From Pedobacter cryoconitis (GTDB taxonomy: Bacteria > Bacteroidota > Bacteroidia > Sphingobacteriales > Sphingobacteriaceae): a stretch of 64,000 bases of DNA. Below the pieces are notes generated by a model, which saw nothing but the letters and a program-made list of their open reading frames with translations, was not told the DNA's origin and did not search any database. This document shows, one piece after another, positions 36,166 to 43,559 of the stretch (position 1 is its first letter; each line of letters starts with the position of its first letter). The DNA lies in the NCBI RefSeq assembly GCF_001590605.1, contig NZ_CP014504.1:2728001-2792000 (forward strand). The letters run 5' to 3'. The translations under genes and the position numbers were made by a program.

Positions 36166-37734
36166 TTAATTTTGGTTTAGATGGTTGGTTAAGTTTGTTA
36201 TACTTTTAATATGCAAACTTTGTGCCTGTTCTCTTCTCATCATCAGTGCATAGGCATTATTAAAGCCTATTGGCTTAAGCCACTTTAGGTTGAACTGATG
36301 TTTAAATTCATCACTGACATACTGATATACGCCATCTACATCTCCTGTCAGCTTATTTATAGTATTTGCGTCTGGTTTAAGCAGCACTAAAAAACCTGTT
36401 CCAGTATATTCAGGATAAAAATCGATCTGATTATTAGTCAGTGCATCAAAACATATTTTTGTTCCTCCCAGACCTGTCTTAGTAACAACTTCTAAATCGG
36501 TATTCCCTTTGATCAGTATTTTGTAGATCTGGGCCAGGATATATTGCTCACCAAATATTTTTGATCCTATTCTGATTGTCCCTTTTCCGGCAGCTCTGGC
36601 TGGCTTATATAGATGATGTGCTTTGGTAAAATCCAATGCTACCTTTTCAGGACTTTCTTTGAGTTGATCAACTTTATAATTCATCGCAATCATCGTTGAA
36701 TCATTAATAAAGCCCGACAACTGATTCAAAACCCCTTCAAGCTCAGGATATTGATCCAGCACTTCCTGCCGCACTACCGGAGCAGCATAATAAGGAGGAA
36801 AGATATGCCGGTCATCTTCTAAAATAACCAGATCATAAGCCTTTAGCCTTCCATCGGTACTATAGCCACTAATTACATCTAATTTTTTCTCAAAAGCAGC
36901 TTTATACATTACAGCATCACTGATCACTACAGTTTCAATTCCCAATTTATAGATTCTTTTCAGTCCTAAATACCCATCCTCTCTCCCCATAAATTCAGGA
37001 GTAAAGCCACCTAACATCTTTCCCCCAATCTGAGTTGGTAATAAATAGAAAGAACTCAGTGTAATCAAAGCAAAAGGAAGAACAAGGTAAGAGACACGAA
37101 TACTTTTCAGATTCAGTTTTTGAACGAGTGACAATAAAAAATCAAGTATAATAGCTAATAAAGCAGCGGGAATAGCCCCTGCAAGGATCATATTAGAATT
37201 ATTTAAAGCGATACCGCCGAAGATAAACTCTCCTAAACCACCCGCAGCAATATAAGCCGCTAAAGTCGCAACCCCTACATTAATTACTGTAGCCGTCCGG
37301 ATACCCGCCATGAGCACAGGAAAGGCTAATGGCAGTTCAACTTTCATCAGGATCTGCCATTTACTCATTCCCATTCCTTTAGCCGCCTCAACAACCGCAG
37401 GGTTTACTTCCATAATACCAGTGTAGGTATTTCTGATAATCGGCAGCAGCGCATAAAGAAATAGTGCAAGAATAGCTGGTTTCGGGCCAATGCCTAAAAA
37501 AGGGATCAGCACACCCAGCAAGGCAATACTTGGAATAGTTTGTAAGATACCAGCTACTCCTAATACAATACCAGATAGTTTTTGCTTCCTGGTGATCAGG
37601 ATGCCTACTGGAACAGCAATCAGGATTGCAATCAGGAGTGAAATCAAAGTAAGCCCTATATGCGCCCAGGTCTGACTCCATAATTTATCAGACTGCTGTC
37701 CGACAAATTCCCAGAAATTTTGTGCCTGCTCCAT
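36166..37734 (-). CDS. egtU: Fused permease and substrate-binding protein, EgtU-like ergothioneine importer
   Basis: About 522 residues from the ATG at 37734 (MEQAQNFWEFVGQQ); this start lies 1 base past the egtV stop, whereas the longer frame would overlap it. Residues ~20-220 are an OpuC/ProW-type permease with about six helices and the EAA-like loop VVEAAKGMGMSKWQ. Residues ~240-520 are a type II (OpuAC/QAT) solute-binding domain (IRIGSKIFGEQYILAQI, YPEYTGTGF). This fusion is shared by EgtU and by some glycine-betaine/choline importers. Its location between egtV and egtB in an ergothioneine operon favours ergothioneine or hercynine as ligand. The annotation rests on context more than on binding residues. 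Confidence 0.8.
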   Translation of the reverse strand: MEQAQNFWEFVGQQSDKLWSQTWAHIGLTLISLLIAILIAVPVGILITRKQKLSGIVLGVAGILQTIPSIALLGVLIPFLGIGPKPAILALFLYALLPIIRNTYTGIMEVNPAVVEAAKGMGMSKWQILMKVELPLAFPVLMAGIRTATVINVGVATLAAYIAAGGLGEFIFGGIALNNSNMILAGAIPAALLAIILDFLLSLVQKLNLKSIRVSYLVLPFALITLSSFYLLPTQIGGKMLGGFTPEFMGREDGYLGLKRIYKLGIETVVISDAVMYKAAFEKKLDVISGYSTDGRLKAYDLVILEDDRHIFPPYYAAPVVRQEVLDQYPELEGVLNQLSGFINDSTMIAMNYKVDQLKESPEKVALDFTKAHHLYKPARAAGKGTIRIGSKIFGEQYILAQIYKILIKGNTDLEVVTKTGLGGTKICFDALTNNQIDFYPEYTGTGFLVLLKPDANTINKLTGDVDGVYQYVSDEFKHQFNLKWLKPIGFNNAYALMMRREQAQSLHIKSITNLTNHLNQN

Positions 37735-37735
37735 A

Positions 37736-38623
37736 TTATTGTTTTTTATAAGCTGAAAAAGCACGCATCAAATCTTCCATACCAATAGCATCCTCTTTGC
37801 TGTCTGTTTGAAGCAATTCCTCCATTCTTTCCCAAACTGTAATCTTTTCGTTTGAATAGCCAGGCAATAGTTCAGCGATCAAAACAGATTTCAGTTCCAG
37901 CTGTAAACGTTGCTCTTTAAAGAAATCAGCTACAAATTCATTTGCAGGATGAAAAAGCAAATCTTCAGGAGTTCCGATTTGTCTGATTTCACCTTTATCC
38001 ATCAAACAAATCCGGTCGCCCATTTCAAAAGCTTCCTGTACATCATGCGTGACCATAACCACTGTCTTTTTAACCAGTTCATCCAAAGCTTTAAACTCTT
38101 TACGAATACTAATTCTTGTTAGATTATCTAATGCGCCAAAAGGCTCATCCATTAATAATACCGGTGGATTAACCATTAATGACCGGGCCAGACCTACCCT
38201 TTGTTGCTGTCCGCCGCTCAAAGCTGCCGGATATTTATCCGCTAAAACGGGATCAAGATTTAATTTTTGAAATAGTTCATCTGCTCTTTTACGGATATCC
38301 TCATTTTTCCATTTCAGCAATCTGGGTACAATAGCGATATTTTCAGCGACTGTATAATGCGGAAAAAGGCCATGATTTTGCAATACATACCCTATTCCAC
38401 GCCTGAGCTCTTCTGGCTGCCGGGTACTGATATCAACCCCATCCAGAAAAATAGTTCCTGAATCAGGGGCAATCAGCCTGTTGATCATGCGCAGCGTGGT
38501 TGTTTTACCGCAGCCGCTTGTGCCTAATAAAATCAGGTTCTCCCCTTCTTTTACCTCAAAGCTGATATCATTAACAGCAATTGAATGGCCAAATTTCCTG
38601 ATCAGATTTTCTGCTTTAATCAT
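37736..38623 (-). CDS. egtV: ABC transporter ATP-binding protein, EgtV-like
   Basis: 295 residues. Walker A is GTSGCGKTT near residue 34, the signature LSGGQQQRVGLAR, Walker B VLLMDEPFGALDN, and the H-loop VMVTHD. It belongs to the quaternary-amine (OpuCA/ProV) group. The C-terminal ~55 residues (GYSNEKITVWERMEELLQ) do not form the tandem CBS domains that give OpuA/OpuC their osmotic control, which argues against a classical osmolyte importer. It abuts the reductase gene with no intervening base and is followed by egtU after 1 base. It powers import by EgtU. Confidence 0.85.
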   Translation of the reverse strand: MIKAENLIRKFGHSIAVNDISFEVKEGENLILLGTSGCGKTTTLRMINRLIAPDSGTIFLDGVDISTRQPEELRRGIGYVLQNHGLFPHYTVAENIAIVPRLLKWKNEDIRKRADELFQKLNLDPVLADKYPAALSGGQQQRVGLARSLMVNPPVLLMDEPFGALDNLTRISIRKEFKALDELVKKTVVMVTHDVQEAFEMGDRICLMDKGEIRQIGTPEDLLFHPANEFVADFFKEQRLQLELKSVLIAELLPGYSNEKITVWERMEELLQTDSKEDAIGMEDLMRAFSAYKKQ

Positions 38624-40006
38624 TTAAGCGATTGACATAAATAGGTTATTGAGGGATTCAGCGTATAGTGGATGTGCAAAAATGGCAAATCTTATTTCTT
38701 CATAAGTGATCTTTCCCATCATCGCCATTTGCAAAACAGACATAATCTCTCCTCCTTGTTCACCTATGATTGTTGCGCCGAGAATCTGTTTAGTTTTTTT
38801 ATCAACTACAGCCTTCATGAAACCTCTGGTTTCAGCATTTTCAATCGCCCTGGCTACATTTCGCATTGGAATTTTAGCAACCAGATAATCGATTCCCTGC
38901 GCTGCAGCTTGCGTTTCTGTCAGACCAATACGGCCCAGTTGAGGATCAGTAAACATACAATAGGGTATCATACGGTCTTTAATACTCATTTTGGTTCCTT
39001 CCAAAAGATTTTTGGTGACTACAATATAATCATTATATGAAATATGTGTAAAGGCGGGACCACCTTTTACGTCTCCCAATGCGTATATATTTGGCGCTTT
39101 AGTTTCCAGGAACTCGTTCACTTTAACAAATCCATGCGGATCGCATTCTATAGTGGTATTTTCCAGTCCTAAAGCCGTTGTCTGAGGGTTTCTGCCCGAT
39201 GCAAGCAATACATGGCTACAGGCAATAGTCTTTTTTTCGCCTTTTAAGTCCAGGGTAACCTTAATTTTATCATCAGCGATGGTTTCAAACTTAACAACTT
39301 TAGCTTCTGTTAAAATGTCCATGCCTTCCTCTTTGAAGAGCTCGCTCATGACTTCACAAACATCGTTATCTTCTTTTGGCATTAGCTGCACCCCTTGCTC
39401 CATTATTGTAATTTTGGAACCAAAACGCTTAAACATCTGACCAAATTCCAGCCCGATATAACCACCTCCAACGATAAGCAAATGTTCGGGAACTTCTTTA
39501 AGTTCAAGAATAGTAGTTGAAGTGAGGTATTTAATAGCTTTAACACCTTCTATATCCGGGATCCGGGGACTCGCACCAGTGTTAATAAAGATATGTTTAG
39601 CCGTATAATTCTCGAAATTACCGTCTCTTTCATTCACATATACCGTATGGTCATCCTGAAACTTAGCTTCCCCATAAATTAAAGTCAGGTTCTTCGTCTT
39701 TTCGACTCCTTTAATTGAACCTTCACGGAATTGAGTTACAATAGCTGATTTACGGGCCATAATTGCTTTGAAATTGATTTCATAAGCAGCTATATCAATC
39801 CCCAGGTCTTTGCTCCTGCCAGCCTGATAAGCTAGTCTGGCAGAGGCAACCATAGCTTTAGTTGGCGTACACCCATCATTGATACAGGTACCGCCAACCA
39901 TTCTTTTCTCTATCAATGCAGTTTTCCAGCCTGCATCTGCTAATTTCTTAGCCAGGGGCACGCCAGCCTGACCTGCACCGATTACTATTGCGTCAAATTC
40001 CTTCAT
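38624..40006 (-). CDS. FAD-dependent pyridine nucleotide-disulfide oxidoreductase
   Basis: 460 residues of the class I disulfide reductase family (glutathione, mycothione and mercuric reductases). Features in order: FAD-binding VIGAGQAGVPLA, redox-active disulfide GGTCINDGCTPTK, the NAD(P)-binding GGGYIGLEFG, the second FAD motif IYALGDVKGG, and the dimerisation domain with the catalytic His-Glu pair in FAHPLYAES. All residues for thiol-disulfide reduction are present. There is no extra N-terminal metal-binding domain as in many MerA. Within the ergothioneine operon (0 bases from egtV, 14 from egtE) it is a candidate reductase for ergothioneine disulfide or a related thiol. This is inference from context. 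Confidence 0.9.
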   Translation of the reverse strand: MKEFDAIVIGAGQAGVPLAKKLADAGWKTALIEKRMVGGTCINDGCTPTKAMVASARLAYQAGRSKDLGIDIAAYEINFKAIMARKSAIVTQFREGSIKGVEKTKNLTLIYGEAKFQDDHTVYVNERDGNFENYTAKHIFINTGASPRIPDIEGVKAIKYLTSTTILELKEVPEHLLIVGGGYIGLEFGQMFKRFGSKITIMEQGVQLMPKEDNDVCEVMSELFKEEGMDILTEAKVVKFETIADDKIKVTLDLKGEKKTIACSHVLLASGRNPQTTALGLENTTIECDPHGFVKVNEFLETKAPNIYALGDVKGGPAFTHISYNDYIVVTKNLLEGTKMSIKDRMIPYCMFTDPQLGRIGLTETQAAAQGIDYLVAKIPMRNVARAIENAETRGFMKAVVDKKTKQILGATIIGEQGGEIMSVLQMAMMGKITYEEIRFAIFAHPLYAESLNNLFMSIA

Positions 40007-40020
40007 TAAACGAATAACAA

Positions 40021-41190
40021 TTAAAAATCCAAAATGGCGACAACTTTTTCCAATTCTTCTGCAGTATTGAAATAATGAGGCGAAAGACGGATCGCACTTT
40101 CAATATTTTTCTTCGGAAAATCAATCATTGCAGATCCTGCAAATGCTATAGAAAAATAAACATCATGCGTACGCAGGTGCGCTGCAATTTCCTCAGTCGT
40201 ATGATGATCCATCGTAAAAGTGAGGATATTACTGACCTTTGATCCCCAATCCTGCAAATTCAGCCCTTTCACTGTTTTTAGCTGATTCCTGAAATGAGAC
40301 ATCAAATCTGTATTGTATTTTTCAATATTTGCCATTCCTAACTGATTGGCATATTTCACAGCCTCTTTAAGTCCTAATCTGCCAGCAAGTGAAGACTCCC
40401 AGAATTCAAAGCGTTTAGCAGTAGGCTGTAAGGTATAATGATCAACCGAACTCCAGTCCCCGCCAATCATATCAATAACCAACGGAGCTAAACCAGCTTC
40501 AAGCGCACGGTCAGCTACAAAAAGAAACCCGGTACCACGTGGTCCGCGCAGGAATTTTCTTCCAGTAGCTGCCAGGAAATCACATCCTATTTCTTTTACA
40601 TCCACCACAAGTTGCCCTACAGACTGGCAAGCATCAACCAGGTACCAGCAATTATATTTCCGGCAAATTGCTCCAACTTCTGCTGCTGCCTGTACCAGGC
40701 CCGAACTGGTTGGAATATGCGTAAGCGCAACTAATTTTGGCTGATGTTGCTTAACTAATTCTTCAAATGCGACTAAATCAAGGTCTCCATTTGCCAGGTT
40801 ACCTGCTCTGATAATCTCAATTCCAAACCGCTTCTTCAGGGAAAGAAAGGATATTTGATTGGAAATATAATCATCATCTGTAGTTAAAATAACGTCTCCG
40901 GCTTTAAATTCAATGGACGAAATGGCCTTTGCATAGGCATCTGTAGCACTGTTCTGAAACGATATATTCTCAGGAGCGCAGTTGAGCAGTTTAGCTGTTT
41001 CTATGTAGAATTCATCTACCCCCTGCTGGTTTGCATAGGCAAGCGCATATCCGCCAATCTGTGCTTCTTCAGTAAGGATGTTTATCACTTGATCAAATAC
41101 AGCGTCAGATACTAATGAAGAGCCTGCGCTGTTCAGGAAAATTTTATCTGTACAACCTCTGGTTTCTTTTCTGATTGTGTTTAAATCCAT
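40021..41190 (-). CDS. egtE: Class V aminotransferase-fold PLP enzyme, EgtE-like C-S lyase
   Basis: 389 residues from the ATG at 41190 (MDLNTIRKETRGC); the upstream frame opens only with a TTG. It has the NifS/class V fold: FLNSAGSSLVSDAV, SFQNSATDAYAKA, LTHIPTSSGLVQ, the PLP Asp in YLVDACQSVGQ, and the Schiff-base Lys in ATGRKFLRGPRGTG; the C-terminus ends SAIRLSPHYFNT. EgtE is the beta-lyase that releases ergothioneine from the hercynylcysteine sulfoxide. As first gene of the operon with EgtB and EgtD the assignment is strong; without context it could be a desulfurase or kynureninase-like enzyme. Confidence 0.85.
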   Translation of the reverse strand: MDLNTIRKETRGCTDKIFLNSAGSSLVSDAVFDQVINILTEEAQIGGYALAYANQQGVDEFYIETAKLLNCAPENISFQNSATDAYAKAISSIEFKAGDVILTTDDDYISNQISFLSLKKRFGIEIIRAGNLANGDLDLVAFEELVKQHQPKLVALTHIPTSSGLVQAAAEVGAICRKYNCWYLVDACQSVGQLVVDVKEIGCDFLAATGRKFLRGPRGTGFLFVADRALEAGLAPLVIDMIGGDWSSVDHYTLQPTAKRFEFWESSLAGRLGLKEAVKYANQLGMANIEKYNTDLMSHFRNQLKTVKGLNLQDWGSKVSNILTFTMDHHTTEEIAAHLRTHDVYFSIAFAGSAMIDFPKKNIESAIRLSPHYFNTAEELEKVVAILDF

Positions 41191-41346
41191 TCTTTTATGA
41201 AATTGATTGATAGCTGTTAACAATATTTTATATCGGTAAAAGGTAATAAAAAACCTTTAAACCTAACCTACATCATTCCGGATTTTGACCAGGATCACAC
41301 ATTATTCCAGCTTATTTGTTCTAATTGCAGTTTAATAGAACAGCTT

Positions 41347-42636
41347 ATGAGCCAACCAAAATATACTAGTGCAGCAGATGCTGTGAAATACATCCAATCC
41401 GGACAGCGCGTCTTCCTTCACGGCAGTGCAGCAACACCGGTATTACTGATTAAAGCCCTTCAGCAGCGGCATGCTGAGCTTAAAAATGTAGAATTGGTTA
41501 GTATTTCAACCTTGGGTGATGTAGATTTCAACAATCCTGAATGGCGTGGAAGCTTCTTTTTCAATTCCTTATTTACCTCAGCGAATACCCGTTCTGTTGT
41601 GAATAGTGCCAACGGCGACTATGTTCCTGTCTTTTTAAGTCAGATCCCGAAGCTCTTTAAAGAAGGTTTTTTACCACTTGATGTGGCTATGGTACAAGTT
41701 TCGCCACCCGACGTACACGGTTATTGTTCGTTAGGAACTTCTGTAGACATTGCAAGGGCTGCTGTAGATACAGCGAAACATGTGATTGCTCAGGTTAACC
41801 CGAATATGCCGCGTACACACGGTGACGGTTATTTGCACAGCAGTAAAATAGACACCTTTGTATGGCATGAATCCTTGTTACCAGAGGTTGATTATTCAGC
41901 TAAAGTAAGCAGCGCTATGGTTACAATTGGTCAGCATATTGCCTCTTTAGTAGAAGATGGCGCGACCCTTCAACTTGGAATAGGTGGTATCCCTGACCAG
42001 GTTTTAAAGAATTTAGGCAACCATAAAAACCTGGGTTTGCATACAGAAATGTTGTCGGACGGTGTGATTCCGCTTATCCAAAATGGGGTCATCAACAACA
42101 GCATGAACAAGATTAACCGGGGTAAATCGATTACCTCATTTATGATAGGAACGCGTAAACTTTACGATTTTGTGAACGATAATCCGAGTATCAGGGTAAT
42201 GGATATTTCCTATGCAAATGACACGAGCGTGATCCGTCAAAACCCAAAAGTTACCGCTATAAACTCTGCCATTGAACTTGATTTAACAGGTCAGATCTGC
42301 GCTGATTCGATGGGGACTTTTCAGTATTCAGGCATCGGCGGACAGATGGATTTTATCCATGGTGCGTCTCTGTCTCCAGGAGGAAAACCGATCATTGCCC
42401 TACCATCAATTACTTCAAAAGGGATTTCCAGAATTGTACCATTTTTAAAAGAAGGAGCAGGTGTAGTAACCACCCGCGGACATGTACATTGGGTGGTTAC
42501 TGAGTACGGAAAAGTAAATCTTTTCGGGAAAAGTTTAAAGCAGCGTGCCCGGGCATTAATTGAGCTTGCACACCCGGATCACCGTGAAAACCTGGAAAGA
42601 AAATGCTTCGAAAGGTTCGAAACTTCTTTCGATTAG
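41347..42636 (+). CDS. Acetyl-CoA hydrolase / CoA-transferase family protein
   Basis: 429 residues of the Cat1/ACH CoA-transferase family, close to 4-hydroxybutyrate and butyryl-CoA:acetate CoA-transferases. Seen are VFLHGSAATP near the N-terminus, SPPDVHGYCSLG, the block ATLQLGIGGIPD, the catalytic Glu in LHTEMLSDG (about 240), GQMDFIHGA and VTEYGKVNLFGKS. It moves CoA between acyl groups or hydrolyses acetyl-CoA. The natural acyl pair cannot be read. It is divergent from the ergothioneine operon across about 155 bases and convergent with the copper operon; functional ties to either are not evident. Confidence 0.9.
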   Translation: MSQPKYTSAADAVKYIQSGQRVFLHGSAATPVLLIKALQQRHAELKNVELVSISTLGDVDFNNPEWRGSFFFNSLFTSANTRSVVNSANGDYVPVFLSQIPKLFKEGFLPLDVAMVQVSPPDVHGYCSLGTSVDIARAAVDTAKHVIAQVNPNMPRTHGDGYLHSSKIDTFVWHESLLPEVDYSAKVSSAMVTIGQHIASLVEDGATLQLGIGGIPDQVLKNLGNHKNLGLHTEMLSDGVIPLIQNGVINNSMNKINRGKSITSFMIGTRKLYDFVNDNPSIRVMDISYANDTSVIRQNPKVTAINSAIELDLTGQICADSMGTFQYSGIGGQMDFIHGASLSPGGKPIIALPSITSKGISRIVPFLKEGAGVVTTRGHVHWVVTEYGKVNLFGKSLKQRARALIELAHPDHRENLERKCFERFETSFD

Positions 42637-42725
42637 CAATAAACAAATAAAATAATACACTAATAACCAGACAACAACTCAAATCAACTAATCTAAAGAT
42701 TAATGATAAACCAAAAATCCATCGC

Positions 42726-43292
42726 TTAGTTGATTTGATCTAAAGGTTTCCGGTTACCGCTTGGCTGAGCCTTATATTTACTCGGTGTAACCCCGGTTAC
42801 AGCTTTGAATTGTGTAGACAAATGAGCGCTGCTACTGTAGCCCATCTGGTAAGCAATCTCATTGAGATTGAGCTCACCATACTCCAGCAATTCCTTAACT
42901 CTTGTCACCTTTTGCTGAATAATATATTTTTCAATTGTGATCCCTTCCACATCAGAAAACAGCCTGCTGAGGTAAACATATTCCTTATTTAATTTCTCTG
43001 CAATTACGCTCATCAGACTCTGCTTCAATTTAAATAGATCCGAGTAATGTACCAGCTCAATCACCTGCGTCTTTACCTGCTCCACGAGCTGATCTTTATC
43101 TTTGTCAATCAACTCAAAGCCCAATACCTGGAAAGCCGCTGAGATGTCCTGTAGTTTCGCCGGATCTGGCTCCGGCGAAACAGTCACTCTTCCCAATGAA
43201 ATCTCATCCACACAGAAGCCAAGATTTTCCAGCTGCTGTCTGACGATCAGAATACACCGGTCGCAGACCATATTTTTAATGTGCAGCTGCAT
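42726..43292 (-). CDS. AraC-family regulator with N-terminal HMA-like metal-binding domain
   Basis: 188 residues. The first ~65 form a beta-alpha-beta-beta-alpha-beta unit like heavy-metal-associated domains, with a CxxC motif in NMVCDRCIL (Cys10, Cys13). A helical linker leads to the AraC double helix-turn-helix at ~95-180 (KEYVYLSRLF, EKYIIQQKVTRVKELLEYG, NEIAYQMGYSSSAHLSTQFK, GVTPSKYK). It follows the small HMA protein with 1 base between and belongs to the copA operon, so it is probably a one-component copper-responsive regulator. Such fusions occur in other Bacteroidota. Its DNA site is unknown. Confidence 0.85.
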   Translation of the reverse strand: MQLHIKNMVCDRCILIVRQQLENLGFCVDEISLGRVTVSPEPDPAKLQDISAAFQVLGFELIDKDKDQLVEQVKTQVIELVHYSDLFKLKQSLMSVIAEKLNKEYVYLSRLFSDVEGITIEKYIIQQKVTRVKELLEYGELNLNEIAYQMGYSSSAHLSTQFKAVTGVTPSKYKAQPSGNRKPLDQIN

Positions 43293-43293
43293 A

Positions 43294-43515
43294 TCAGATT
43301 AACTCCCCCTGGAAGCCGGCTTTTTTTAAAGTCTCTTCTATTTCTTTCTGCAAGTGCTCAGCCTCACCAGTTACGGTCAGAACTTTATCAGCTACATCGG
43401 TATCCACCTTCCACTGCTCAAGACCATCTATTGCATTTAAATGAGGAGTTACCGTAGCAATACATCCACCGCATTTAATATTCGTTTTAAATTTCAGCGT
43501 TTCCATAATATTCAT
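43294..43515 (-). CDS. copZ: Heavy-metal-associated domain protein, copper-chaperone-like
   Basis: 73 residues forming one ferredoxin-like HMA domain. The metal loop is IKCGGCIATV (CxxC), somewhat unlike the MTCxxC of classical CopZ, which lowers certainty about its metal. GLEQWKVDTDVADK gives the second strand pair. It lies between copA (44 bases away) and the AraC regulator (1 base away), so it should deliver Cu(I) to CopA or to the regulator. Two ATGs are possible, at 43515 and 43506; the longer is given. Confidence 0.82.
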   Translation of the reverse strand: MNIMETLKFKTNIKCGGCIATVTPHLNAIDGLEQWKVDTDVADKVLTVTGEAEHLQKEIEETLKKAGFQGELI

Positions 43516-43559
43516 TTTTAATAATGTCCGTTCATTAATCAGGACAGCGTGTTTTAAAA

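Noticed and set aside
36166..38623. Glycine betaine/choline (OpuC-type) importer
   Set aside because: The fold fits, but the genes sit inside an ergothioneine operon and the ATPase lacks the tandem CBS domains typical of osmotic control. It remains the main alternative.
38624..40006. Mercuric reductase linked to the MerC gene at 2629
   Set aside because: The two genes are 36 kb apart, the reductase lacks the usual C-terminal Cys pair of MerA, and it is embedded in the ergothioneine operon.
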